Part shown: one piece after another, positions 26,749 through 34,174 of the stretch
How the letters are laid out: the number at the start of each line of letters is the position of its first letter
Numbering within the stretch: the stretch's first letter is position 1
The notes under the pieces: generated by a model
Seen by the model: only the letters and a program-made list of their open reading frames with translations
What the model was told of the DNA's origin: nothing
Database searches by the model: none
Translations under genes and position numbers: made by a program
Source of the DNA: Gemmatimonadaceae bacterium
GTDB lineage: Bacteria; Gemmatimonadota; Gemmatimonadetes; Gemmatimonadales; Gemmatimonadaceae
Direction: 5' to 3'
Length of the DNA stretch: 64,000 bases
NCBI GenBank assembly: GCA_036496605.1
Contig: DASXKV010000010.1
Location: 1 to 64,000 of the forward strand

Positions 26749-27462
26749 TCAAAGCTCCCCGCGCAAATACTGCTGCCGGCGAGACTCCGGGAGCCGCTCG
26801 ATCGCGTAGCGGAGCATCGTGCGCGGCATGTTACGATAATGCTCACGAAGGAACTTCTCTTCTACCGCGCGATCACGCTTGCCGACCTCGCGCAGCATCC
26901 ACCCGACAGCCTTGTGGATCAGATCATGGGAGTCTTTCACGAGGAGATTCGCGATGCGAAGCGCCGGACGGAACTCGTCCTGCTTGATCCAGTGGAACGT
27001 CGCCAGCATGGCGATCCGCCGCTGCCACAATGATTCCGAGCGCGCGAGCTCCTCGAGTGCGCGCACGTTCCGCGGATCGACGTGTGCGCCGACGATGTGC
27101 TGCGCGGAGCAGTCGACCAGGTCCCAGTTGTTGACGTGCTGACTGTGCGCGAGGTAGGCGCGGTAGATCGTGTCGCGCTCGGCGTCGGTGCCGCGCTTGA
27201 AGCGCTCGACCAGAAGCAGCAGCGCGAGGAGCCGTTGCTCGTGCCACGGTGACTCCAAGAGTCTGAGCGCCTGCTCATGCTGCAGCGTGCGGAATCGGCG
27301 CGCCAACGCTCGAAGCTGAGGAACACGAATACCGAGGAACCGGTCGCCTTCGCCGTACTGTCCGGGGGCCGTCTTGAAGAAACGCTGGAGGAATTCGGCG
27401 TCTCGCGAGTCGGCCAATTCGTGCAATGCGCGCTGGACCTCGGCGAGCGTGGGCATTGGCAT
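26749..27462 (-). CDS. DNA alkylation repair (AlkD-like) protein
   Basis: 237 residues, all helical HEAT-like repeats. Family landmarks: LGIRVPQLRALARRF near 43-57, NNWDLVDCSAQHIVG near 110-125 (active-site Trp-Asp pair of AlkD-type glycosylases), and VGWMLREVGKRD with MPRTMLRYAIERLPE at the end. Members excise N3- and N7-alkylated purines without flipping the base. It is transcribed alone, divergently from the next small lipoprotein, with 180 bp before the hydrolase start downstream. Confidence 0.93.
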   Translation of the reverse strand: MPMPTLAEVQRALHELADSRDAEFLQRFFKTAPGQYGEGDRFLGIRVPQLRALARRFRTLQHEQALRLLESPWHEQRLLALLLLVERFKRGTDAERDTIYRAYLAHSQHVNNWDLVDCSAQHIVGAHVDPRNVRALEELARSESLWQRRIAMLATFHWIKQDEFRPALRIANLLVKDSHDLIHKAVGWMLREVGKRDRAVEEKFLREHYRNMPRTMLRYAIERLPESRRQQYLRGEL

Positions 27463-27596
27463 TAAACCTTAACGATGCGGTCCTAAACTTATGATTCACC
27501 GCGGCGAACTGAGCTTCTTGACAGCGCGTCCGGAAATCGCCAAGTGTCATCCACCTTCCGTCGTCAACGTAGCGTCCCGAACTCCCGAGGTTCGCA

Positions 27597-28100
27597 ATGC
27601 GGATCATGCTTCGCGTCGTAATCGGCTGCACCACGGCTCTCGTCATCGCTGGCTGTGCCAAGAGCGATCAGACCGCGAAGGACACGACGTCGGCTGCTGC
27701 CGCGACACCAGCACCAGCCGCCGCTCCGACGCCTGCCCCGGCGGCGACACTCTCACTGGCGGACGTCGCGGGCAAGTGGCAGATGCGATCGGCCCCCGAG
27801 ACAGGGAAGGACACCGCGGCGACGACGTATGTGCTCACGGCGTCCGCCGACACGACGGGATGGATGATGACCTTCCCATCCGGCGTCAAAGTCCCGGTGC
27901 ACGTGATGGTCTCCGGCGACAGCCTGATCGAGAAGACGGGCACCTTTGCCAGCCAGCGCCGGAAAGGCGTGAAGGTGACGACCGAAGGCTCGCTCAGACT
28001 GGAGAATGGAAAGCTCGTCGGAACGACGACCGCGCACTACGCGCATGCGGGTGCGGATTCGGTACTTCGCCTTCACACCGAAGGAACAAAGACGCCGTAG
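27597..28100 (+). CDS. hypothetical lipoprotein
   Basis: 167 residues. Lipobox VIAGC (Cys ~20), then an Ala/Pro/Thr-rich linker (~30-52) and a compact beta domain beginning SLADVAGKWQMRS. The phrase 'G.W.....P' followed by MTFPSGVKVPVHVMVSGDSL and a strand KVTTEGSLRLENGKLVG resembles lipocalin-like domains that measure or bind small molecules, but I do not recognise a family. Divergent from the AlkD-like gene. No partner gene follows closely. Confidence 0.75.
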   Translation: MRIMLRVVIGCTTALVIAGCAKSDQTAKDTTSAAAATPAPAAAPTPAPAATLSLADVAGKWQMRSAPETGKDTAATTYVLTASADTTGWMMTFPSGVKVPVHVMVSGDSLIEKTGTFASQRRKGVKVTTEGSLRLENGKLVGTTTAHYAHAGADSVLRLHTEGTKTP

Positions 28101-28199
28101 TTCTCAGCGCTCGGCCTGCCGGCGATGCCTGTCCGTCGCCGGCGGTGCCCGAACGGGCGCAGTGAGTATCGGGAGCGAAGTGGCCGCTTCGCGTGCCCT

Positions 28200-28559
28200 T
28201 CACTTCCGACGCCTACGCTTCTTGGCAGGTTGGTGTCGCGCTCGCGCGGTGTCGATTGCCCGCTGCGCCCACTGCTGCAGCGTCTCGGGCTCCTCGAGGA
28301 CCTCTTCCGGAATTTGATAGTAGCTCATCACCGGTCCGTGTTCATCGAACGGCCGAAATGGCGCCATACCTAACGACTCGAACGCGGGTCGGGTTGTCTC
28401 GTCCGTCCTGAAGTAGAGCACATCATTCGCGATCAATGCGAAGAAGATCTTGCCGGCGTACAGGCCGACGCCGCCGAACATGGCGCGAGCACGCACGGGT
28501 GGGACCGCGCGATTCAGTTGCTCGAGCACGAATGTTCGATAGCTGTTCGTCACTGCCAT
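28200..28559 (-). CDS. TfoX/Sxy N-terminal domain protein
   Basis: 119 residues. VRARAMFGGVGLYAGKIFFALI at about 21-42 and LYFRTDETTRPAFES are the hallmark of the TfoX N-terminal domain (FGGxGLY...FALI). A YQIPEEVLEEPETL helix and a basic C-terminus (KKRRRRK) follow. Full-length Sxy/TfoX regulates competence in gamma-proteobacteria. Single-domain versions such as this are widespread and of unknown function, so a role in competence should not be assumed. Confidence 0.88.
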   Translation of the reverse strand: MAVTNSYRTFVLEQLNRAVPPVRARAMFGGVGLYAGKIFFALIANDVLYFRTDETTRPAFESLGMAPFRPFDEHGPVMSYYQIPEEVLEEPETLQQWAQRAIDTARARHQPAKKRRRRK

Positions 28560-28713
28560 GGAGAATCATACAGCGGGCGGAACGGGCTTCCTGGCAGTTC
28601 CCATCATAGAGCCCGCTATTCTTCATGACGTATTCACTGAGCAATTGCAAATCCCACGAATCCCGGAACGCCTCCTTCTCGTATCGCCTTGCCAGACCAT
28701 CGGAGCGTCCGTC

Positions 28714-29031
28714 ATGAGCACAGATGCGGTGGAAGCCCTCTCGTTCTTTTTCGGTGTTGCCGCCGTAGCGTGGGCCGCCGCATTCGCCTGGGCGAAATGG
28801 CTCAAGCATCGCTATGACGGTGAGAAACGATCAGTGCCCGCGCCCGCCGTCGACGCAGAACGCCTCGCTCGGCTCGAAACCGCGGTCGAAACACTCGCGG
28901 TGGAGTTGGAGCGGATCGGCGAGGCGCAGCGTTACACGGTGAAGGTCCTCGAGGAGCGTCTCCCGCGAGCTATCCCGGCGGGTCGGCAAGGCCAGGCGCC
29001 CGAAGGCGGCCGGATCGTCACACCGCACTAG
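28714..29031 (+). CDS. hypothetical membrane protein with coiled coil
   Basis: 105 residues from the ATG at 28714, preceded by GGAG; the frame is open upstream but that part overlaps the divergent tfoX-like start and lacks protein character. One N-terminal transmembrane helix (ALSFFFGVAAVAWAAAFAWAKWL), then a basic turn and a likely coiled coil AERLARLETAVETLAVELERIGEAQRYTVKVLEERL. A disordered C-terminus ends the protein. Such short single-pass coiled-coil proteins often accompany sigma/anti-sigma or phage-shock-like loci, but no such neighbour is present here. Confidence 0.65.
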   Translation: MSTDAVEALSFFFGVAAVAWAAAFAWAKWLKHRYDGEKRSVPAPAVDAERLARLETAVETLAVELERIGEAQRYTVKVLEERLPRAIPAGRQGQAPEGGRIVTPH

Positions 29032-29054
29032 CCGAGAGGCCTCCCTGGCGCAGC

Positions 29055-29384
29055 CTAAACCGTGAGATCGCCGAGCGCCGCGACGGGGACAGCATCTCGA
29101 TCGCACCACCACGCCCCGTCACGATAGGTCAGCGCATGCGATGGATGCCGCGGGCACGGCGGCCAGCTCGAGTCGATGAGAACGTCGTTTAAATATTGCT
29201 GAACGTCGCTCACGAGCTTCTCGACGCGAGTCGCTATGCCGAGGCTTGCGACGTTCGCGCCTGTGTCGCGCACGATCGCCCGATGACGTGCGCCCACTGT
29301 GCGCGCGACGTCCTGCTCGAGGCGCGGGATCGCCTCGGCGAGACCGAACGACTCAGGCTTCTGGCTCACGAGTCTGCAAGTCAT
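29055..29384 (-). CDS. hypothetical protein with CxxH/Cys zinc-ribbon-like end
   Basis: 109 residues from the ATG at 29384, which overlaps the end of the upstream gene by 32 bp. The N-terminal half is helical (GLAEAIPRLEQDVARTV), and the C-terminal half contains PPCPRHPSHALTYRDGAWWCDRD, where two Cys and two His could form a small metal site. I do not recognise the family. The overlap suggests translational coupling with 29353-29922. The longer frame to 29858 is antisense shadow and was not used. Confidence 0.6.
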   Translation of the reverse strand: MTCRLVSQKPESFGLAEAIPRLEQDVARTVGARHRAIVRDTGANVASLGIATRVEKLVSDVQQYLNDVLIDSSWPPCPRHPSHALTYRDGAWWCDRDAVPVAALGDLTV

Positions 29385-29922
29385 CCGGACGCAATTTCGT
29401 CCGGCGCCACTCGTAATGCGCGAGCAGGGCACGCTCGGCGTCGTCCCACTCGGCGTTGTAGAGATGGGCGTGCGACGCGGGGATCGTCGGCCATCCTTCG
29501 CGAAAGCCACCCGATTCGAGCAGCATGGTGTAGCGCTCCAGCGGTCCGTAGGCGTACATGAGATCGTGCCTATCCCAGACGATCGTGCCGCCCCCCGCGT
29601 CGCACAACACCCAGAGATCGTGTCGGGAATCCTGGCTGACGAAGTCGCCGAAACGGTTGAGAAAGGCCGATAGTTCGCCGCTCTCGAGCCACGGGCTCTC
29701 GTAACGCCCGAGCTCGGCGTCCGTGCGCGTCGTGTGGAGCACGTACAGCAGTTTGTGCGGTGGCCCGACACACGCTGCGAGTTGTTCGAAGAGATACCGC
29801 TGTCCGCCGCGCGGCCCGACGCGGAGTCGCTCCGGACCGCTCGTCTTCTCGCGCGCAAAAGTGTTCGCGTGATGGAACGTCTCCAGCTTTCCCGAGACGA
29901 AGTGTTGCAGCTTGTCCGTCAC
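29353..29922 (-). CDS. hypothetical protein
   Basis: 189 residues, soluble, with no signal or membrane segment. It begins MTDKLQHFVSGKLETFHHANTFAREK and shows HKLLYVLHTTRTDAELGRYES, FGDFVSQDSRHDLWVLCDAGGGTIVWDRHDLMYAYGPLERY and a closing YEWRRTKLRPDDLQ. The aromatic, acidic central block looks like a conserved domain, perhaps of the bacterial immunity or 'DUF' type, but I cannot name it. It lies 27 bp downstream of the HAD hydrolase gene and overlaps the next small gene, so three genes probably share a transcript. Confidence 0.65.
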   Translation of the reverse strand: MTDKLQHFVSGKLETFHHANTFAREKTSGPERLRVGPRGGQRYLFEQLAACVGPPHKLLYVLHTTRTDAELGRYESPWLESGELSAFLNRFGDFVSQDSRHDLWVLCDAGGGTIVWDRHDLMYAYGPLERYTMLLESGGFREGWPTIPASHAHLYNAEWDDAERALLAHYEWRRTKLRPDDLQTREPEA

Positions 29923-29948
29923 GTCATGAGTCCGTGTGTTACTCCGTC

Positions 29949-30674
29949 TTACTCTGCGTTAGTCCGAAGCGTTGCCAACACCTCGACCCAAGTCCGCGCG
30001 GTTGAGAGCGGTCCATCGGCGCGATCTGCGTCGGGCGCGGCGAACCAGATCGGACGCATCCCGGCCGCCTGCGCCCCCGCGACATCGGTATCGAGCCGAT
30101 CGCCGACGAACCAGATATCCGACGCGCAGATGCCGAGCAGTCCCGCCGCCGTCTCGAAGAGCAGGGGGTTCGGCTTACGTACTGCGTAATCGGCAGACGC
30201 AACGACGACCTCGAGGTGATCGGCGAGGCCGTGCTTCGAGAGCTCGTGGCGAATCACCTCGCCGCGAAATGAGGAATTGCTCACGACCCCGAGCCGAACA
30301 CCGGCGTCGTGAAGTGTGTCGAGTGCTTCGCGTGCTCCCGGCATCGGGTGCGTCGTGACCGAGGCGTCCCAGAAGGCCAGCTCGAGCTCGTCGAGCGAAC
30401 GGGCAAAGCGAATGCCAAAGTAGTCGTAGATGAGCCGCGTGACCGCCGGCCACGGTGCCTCGATCTGAAACGCATCTCGGCGCGCACTGATCTCCTGGTT
30501 GATACGATGGACCCGCTCGATGATCGCGTCGACTGACACGTTAGGCGGTCGATATGCGACGTTCGTGAGCAGGATCTGCATGCCGGCCCTGGCGTCGAAG
30601 GCGGCCTCCTCGACGAGCGTGCCACCATAGTCGAGGAGCACAGCCTGCGGTGATGCACTCTTGCGATCCTTCAT
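29949..30674 (-). CDS. HAD family hydrolase
   Basis: 241 residues from the ATG at 30674 (an ATG at 30701 would overlap the preceding gene). HAD motifs in order: motif I LLDYGGTLVEE (the nucleophile Asp is present, the DxD second Asp is replaced by Gly), motif II SNSSFRGE, motif III Lys in VRKPNPLLFETA, motif IV VGDRLDTDVAGAQAAGM. A helical cap lies between motifs I and II. The replacement in motif I occurs in several phosphatase and dehalogenase-like subgroups. The gene sits 5 bp after the metallo-beta-lactamase-fold gene, so the pair is co-transcribed. The substrate is unknown. Confidence 0.88.
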   Translation of the reverse strand: MKDRKSASPQAVLLDYGGTLVEEAAFDARAGMQILLTNVAYRPPNVSVDAIIERVHRINQEISARRDAFQIEAPWPAVTRLIYDYFGIRFARSLDELELAFWDASVTTHPMPGAREALDTLHDAGVRLGVVSNSSFRGEVIRHELSKHGLADHLEVVVASADYAVRKPNPLLFETAAGLLGICASDIWFVGDRLDTDVAGAQAAGMRPIWFAAPDADRADGPLSTARTWVEVLATLRTNAE

Positions 30675-30678
30675 CGGC

Positions 30679-31452
30679 TTAGGCGAGCATCGTCGGCTCA
30701 CCAGGTGCGAGCCATCGCAGCCGCTCGCGCAGTCCAGCCTCCGCGAAGGCGCGCTCGATCTCAGGACGCCCCTCGGAGAAGTGCGCCCACCCTTCGTAGT
30801 GCAGTGGAACGATGAGGGCTTGGGGCATTACGCGTGCGAGGAGCACGCCCTCGGCGCCGGTAAGGGTGAGATGCGCGGGGCCAACCTCGCGCACGCGCGC
30901 CGCGCCCATGAATGCGAAGACGACGCGGATGTCCGCCCGTCTGGCGATCTCCTCGACACCCTCGTACCACACCGTGTCGCCCGAGACGTAGACCGCGGGA
31001 CCGCGCGCGTCGGATACGTCGGTGATGAGGAAACCTGTAACCGGGCCGCGGTCTCCTCCCGGCGGACCGTGTCGCGCCGGCGTCGCCGTCACGCGGAGTC
31101 GCGTGCCATTCGTCGACCCGAGGTCGATGCCTTGCCACGGCGACAATCCAAACGCGCCAGCGCCGAGTCGCTCGGCTCCTGCCGGCGGCACGAACACGCG
31201 TCGCGCCCGCGACAGCATCGCGCGGCCGGCCCGGTCGAGATTATCGAAGTGGTGGTCGTGGCTGAGGATAACGGCGTCGATCTGCTCCAGTGCGTCGGCG
31301 GCGAGCGCGGGACCAATCGTCTTGCGAAGTGTATAGACCGTCGTCTCATAGCTCGAACCCGCGGGATCGAAGGTTGGATCGGTGAGAAGGCGCAGCCCGC
31401 CAATCTCGATTAGCGCCGTGGGCCCGCCGACATAGGTTCCAGTGACGCGCAT
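30679..31452 (-). CDS. MBL-fold (UlaG/NAPE-PLD-like) hydrolase
   Basis: 257 residues from the ATG at 31452. The N-terminal strand pair MRVTGTYVGGPTALIEIGG and LLTDPTFDPAG is typical of UlaG-like or L-ascorbate-6-phosphate lactonase-like beta-lactamase-fold proteins. The metal motif is VILSHDHHFDNLD (HxHxxD with His at the expected places). HGPPGGDRGPVTGF and VYVSGDTVWYEG supply further ligands (H and D), and LHYEGWAHFSEG the last His. It acts on an unknown ester or phosphodiester. Divergent from TrmO across only 40 bp. Confidence 0.88.
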   Translation of the reverse strand: MRVTGTYVGGPTALIEIGGLRLLTDPTFDPAGSSYETTVYTLRKTIGPALAADALEQIDAVILSHDHHFDNLDRAGRAMLSRARRVFVPPAGAERLGAGAFGLSPWQGIDLGSTNGTRLRVTATPARHGPPGGDRGPVTGFLITDVSDARGPAVYVSGDTVWYEGVEEIARRADIRVVFAFMGAARVREVGPAHLTLTGAEGVLLARVMPQALIVPLHYEGWAHFSEGRPEIERAFAEAGLRERLRWLAPGEPTMLA

Positions 31453-31492
31453 CCGTGAGATATCCTCCCTCGCTCTCCGTTTCGCGGATCGA

Positions 31493-31900
31493 ATGCACAC
31501 GTTGAATCCTATCGGGCGAGTCAGCTCGCCGCTGACGAGTCGTGCCGACGCGCCGAAGCAGGGCGACGAGGGTGCGCCGCATGCCTGGCTCGTGCTCGAC
31601 GCGGAGTTCGCGGACGGTGCGCGCGATCTCCGCGTCGGCCAGGAGATCTTCGTTTTCACCTGGCTGCATCAGGCGAACCGCAGCGTCCTGCGCGTGCGTC
31701 CGCGATGCAATCCTCGCGCGCGGCTCTATGGTGTGTTTAGTACTCGCTCACCAGATCGGCCGAATCCGATCGGGTTGCATCGCGTGACCGTCCTCGAGGT
31801 CGATGGCGACGCACGCATCCGCGTCGACGCCATGGAAGCGATCGACGGAACGCCGATCGTGGACATCAAGCCCGTGCTGAAGCCTGGGCGCGAGCGCTAA
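31493..31900 (+). CDS. tRNA t6A37 methyltransferase TrmO-like
   Basis: 135 residues. LNPIGRVSSPLTSRADAP at the N-terminus, then IFVFTWLHQANRSVLRVRPR, GVFSTRSPDRPNPIGLHRVTVLEVDG (the invariant SPxRPNPIG block) and a closing IDGTPIVDIKPVL. These mark the TsaA/TrmO/YaeB beta-barrel SAM methyltransferase that converts t6A to m6t6A at position 37 of tRNA-Thr. The protein is shorter than E. coli TrmO because it lacks the C-terminal domain, which is common in other phyla, so substrate specificity is less certain. Confidence 0.88.
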   Translation: MHTLNPIGRVSSPLTSRADAPKQGDEGAPHAWLVLDAEFADGARDLRVGQEIFVFTWLHQANRSVLRVRPRCNPRARLYGVFSTRSPDRPNPIGLHRVTVLEVDGDARIRVDAMEAIDGTPIVDIKPVLKPGRER

Positions 31901-31914
31901 AGTCCCCACGGGAG

Positions 31915-32520
31915 TCACGCATCTTCGGCGTACGCATACCCCTTTTCGGCCAGTCGCTTTCCCGACATCTCGTAACCCATCGCCGGCATATCGCTCACGC
32001 CCGTCGCGTCGATCCAGGTGTTATAGAACTGGAACAGTGCGCAAACCGTGATCGCGTCGTATAGCGCTTCGTCCGTCCAGCCTGCCTTACGAGCACACTC
32101 GAGATCCGCCGCGGTGATCGACGTCGAATCCTCGACGACCTTTGCGATCAAGGCGAATAGCGCGCGCTCCGCCTCCGAGATGGGCGCGGTGGTGTAATCT
32201 TCGAGTACCGCTGCGACGAGCGCCCGATCTCCCAACAACTCCGCCGCGACCGCGGCGTGAGAGCCAATTCAGAAAGGACAGTCGTTGCGACGCGATGTGA
32301 ACGCCGCGATGAGCTCGCGCTGGCCCGGCGACAGCGGCGACGGCCCGCGCATCACACCGTGCGTGAACCGTGCGAGATGATCGGTGCGGTCCGTCTTGAA
32401 GGCGAAGAGATGCTGAATCTGCGGAATCGGAATTCCCGCGCCGCGGAGTCTCGCCATCATCTCGCCACGGCTTCCCGTTGCCGGAAAGGATTCGACCCCC
32501 GGCAGGAACATTGGATGCAT
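31915..32520 (-). CDS. AhpD/CMD-like peroxidase-related protein, candidate selenoprotein (TGA readthrough)
   Basis: Read through one TGA, this frame gives a 201-residue protein of the carboxymuconolactone decarboxylase/AhpD superfamily ('peroxidase-related enzyme'). Blocks before the TGA: MFLPGVESFPATGSRGEMM, IQHLFAFKTDRT, MRGPSPLSPGQRELIAAFTS. The redox motif reads C-P-F-(TGA)-I-G-S-H: the first Cys and the His are kept and TGA (32269-32271, residue 84) replaces the second Cys of CxxC. The frame then continues AAVAAELLGDRALVAAVLED without any other defect. AhpD-like CxxU selenoproteins are known, and a SECIS-like hairpin follows. AhpD-type proteins use the thiol pair to reduce peroxides or peroxiredoxins. 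The start at 32520 is tentative. A nonsense mutation is the alternative. Confidence 0.8.
32239..32261 (-). promoter_or_regulatory. SECIS-like stem-loop downstream of TGA
   Basis: On the minus strand the mRNA after the TGA at 32269-32271 reads into a hairpin: stem CGCCGC/GCGGCG (32252-32257 with 32242-32247) closed by the tetraloop GGTC (32248-32251), extended below by CTC/GAG with one bulged A. The loop starts 17 nt after the TGA. The E. coli fdhF SECIS also has a GGUC apical loop at 18 nt and a single bulged nucleotide (recalled from the literature). Position, loop and bulge therefore agree with bacterial SelB-binding elements. The hairpin lies in conserved coding sequence, so GC-rich chance pairing cannot be excluded. 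Confidence 0.65.
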
Positions 32521-32533
32521 GCGGTGCAACTCG

Positions 32534-33079
32534 TCAGGGATGCGTGACTTGCCAGATCTGCAACCGGCCGGACGGCTCTTCGATGGTTGCGACGTGCCCA
32601 AACCCTAGGCGCCGGGGCAGGGCTGCGCTAGGAGCATTGCGCTCGTCGCAGTGTATCGTGACGCGCGACATGCCCGGCAGCGACAGCGCGAGGTCGATTG
32701 CGGCGCGCGCGGCCTCGGTCGCGAAGCCCTGGCCCGTTACGTCGGCGCGCAGCCAGTAGCCGATCTCGATGTGATCGGCGCTGTCGAAGGGGACGCGACC
32801 CCACTGCGCTCGTGGGAAGAGGCTCACTTCACCGATGAGACAAGACTCGGTGGTGAAGAGCGCGTAGCGCCACTCACGGCCGTCGTCGAAGGCCGCCGCG
32901 TACGTCTCGAGACGCTTGGTGAGCACTCCGGGCTCCGCGGGCGTGGCAACGCGCGCGGGGATCCACGGCGCCAGATGTGCGTGGTTCGCCTCGAGGATTG
33001 GCCCCAGCTCGGGCGCATCCGTCGCACGCCAGCGCCTCAGCACCAGGCGCGGCGTGCGCAGCTGATCCGGTACAATCAA
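32534..33079 (-). CDS. GNAT family N-acetyltransferase (RimJ-like)
   Basis: 181 residues, TTG start. LRTPRLVLRRWRATDAPEL is the classic RimJ/RimL-type opening. WRYALFTTESCLIGEVSLF and the acetyl-CoA loop GYWLRADVTGQGFATEAARAAIDLAL follow, then VTIHCDERNAPSAALPRRLGF. Such enzymes acetylate protein N-termini, spermidine or antibiotics; nothing here decides the acceptor. The stop is 13 bp before the candidate selenoprotein start, so the two genes are probably co-transcribed. GTTAGGCA directly precedes the TTG. Confidence 0.88.
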   Translation of the reverse strand: MIVPDQLRTPRLVLRRWRATDAPELGPILEANHAHLAPWIPARVATPAEPGVLTKRLETYAAAFDDGREWRYALFTTESCLIGEVSLFPRAQWGRVPFDSADHIEIGYWLRADVTGQGFATEAARAAIDLALSLPGMSRVTIHCDERNAPSAALPRRLGFGHVATIEEPSGRLQIWQVTHP

Positions 33080-33116
33080 TGCCTAACGACCGTCGTCCAA
33101 ATGAGACTGCCCGCCG

Positions 33117-33569
33117 TCACGTCCCTTTGTTGGTGTCGGGACGCTTCGTCGTGATGATGATGACGCCATTCGCGCCGCGTACCCCGTACATCGCGGTCTC
33201 GGCCGGATTCTTCAAGACCTTGATCGTATCGATGTCGTACGGATTGACGCCGTTGAGGGCGCCGCCCGGGCCAGGCGTCACCGGAACGCCGTCGATCACG
33301 AAGAGCGGCTCGCTCCCGCTGTAGAACGACGGGACGCCGCGAATGCGGATGGCGATGCTGCCGTCCGACACCCGCTGGACGATGATTCCCGGCACCTTCG
33401 CCTCGAGAATCTGCTCGATTGGTTGGCCGGCGCTGTGCGAGATGTCGTCAGCCGTCACCATCGGCTGCTGTGCTGTCTGCGCTTGGCTCGTGTGCCCAGA
33501 GGCGCAACCGATCGCCAGCCCAACGAGAACGAACAGGGCCAGCGTCATGCGTGATGTCGCGGAAGTCAT
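33117..33569 (-). CDS. stand-alone TonB-plug-domain lipoprotein
   Basis: 150 residues. Lipobox LAIGC (Cys about residue 22). The mature part is essentially only a SusC-type plug domain: QPIEQILEAKVPGIIVQRVSDGSIAIRIRG, PLFVIDGVPVTPG, LNGVNPYDIDTIKVLKNPAETAMYGVRGANGVIIITTK. In complete receptors a ~600-residue barrel would follow; here the chain ends a few residues later with a normal stop. Such a lipid-anchored plug could sit on the outer membrane and interact with a receptor or its ligand. It has no receptor neighbour. I consider it intact rather than truncated because the lipobox is in place. Confidence 0.85.
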   Translation of the reverse strand: MTSATSRMTLALFVLVGLAIGCASGHTSQAQTAQQPMVTADDISHSAGQPIEQILEAKVPGIIVQRVSDGSIAIRIRGVPSFYSGSEPLFVIDGVPVTPGPGGALNGVNPYDIDTIKVLKNPAETAMYGVRGANGVIIITTKRPDTNKGT

Positions 33570-33699
33570 GGGCGTTTGCCCTCCTTACCGCACGTCCAAA
33601 TAGAAAAGCACGCGCCGGACCGAGTGTCCGGCGCTGCTGTCGAACAAATAGCTCGTTGGGCGCCAGGGGCAAGCCTCGATTCGGTCACGACGCCAAATA

Positions 33700-34125
33700 T
33701 CAACCCTTGCGTCCTTTGCGCGCCGAGCGGCGCGTTGGCGCCGCCGCCTTTGGTTTGTCCGGCTTCGTCAACTCGCGAGGCGACTGGCTCGCCCAGGCGT
33801 CCGCAAGGAGAACTTTCAAATCAGCCACGGTGACAGCGTCGAGCCGCACGAGGACGGCGGGAAATCCGCTGTAGTGCGGCTCGGTGAAGAACTTCTTCGA
33901 GTCGGTGGCGAGGATGAGATCCCGCTGGCTGAGGTTGAGGGTTCGGATTGCCATCACGCCGTCATTGGGGACACGCGGCTTCTTCGGATTCACCCGTTCC
34001 TTCCAGACCCAGGCGAATCCCTTGAGCTTGCCTTTGTTCCACACCGAGAACGCAAAATCGTCCTTGGCTTCCTCGGTCTCCGGGAAGGAGAGCGCGATAC
34101 GCCGGACGTCAGCCTGCGTCGCCAT
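33700..34125 (-). CDS. MmcQ/YjbR family protein
   Basis: 141 residues. QADVRRIALSFPETEEAKDD at the N-terminus, FAFSVWNKGKLKGFAWVW, then TEPHYSGFPAVLVRLDAVTVADLKVLLADAWASQ; the pattern matches the MmcQ/YjbR double-stranded-beta-helix-like fold, which binds DNA non-specifically in some members. A Lys/Arg/Ala-rich tail (PKAAAPTRRSARKGRKG) follows and would favour nucleic-acid contact. GTTAGGCAGCC stands just upstream of the ATG. Confidence 0.87.
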   Translation of the reverse strand: MATQADVRRIALSFPETEEAKDDFAFSVWNKGKLKGFAWVWKERVNPKKPRVPNDGVMAIRTLNLSQRDLILATDSKKFFTEPHYSGFPAVLVRLDAVTVADLKVLLADAWASQSPRELTKPDKPKAAAPTRRSARKGRKG

Positions 34126-34174
34126 GGCTGCCTAACGTTTTTGGCAATGGTTTCACGATCTCCAAGCTCCAGTC

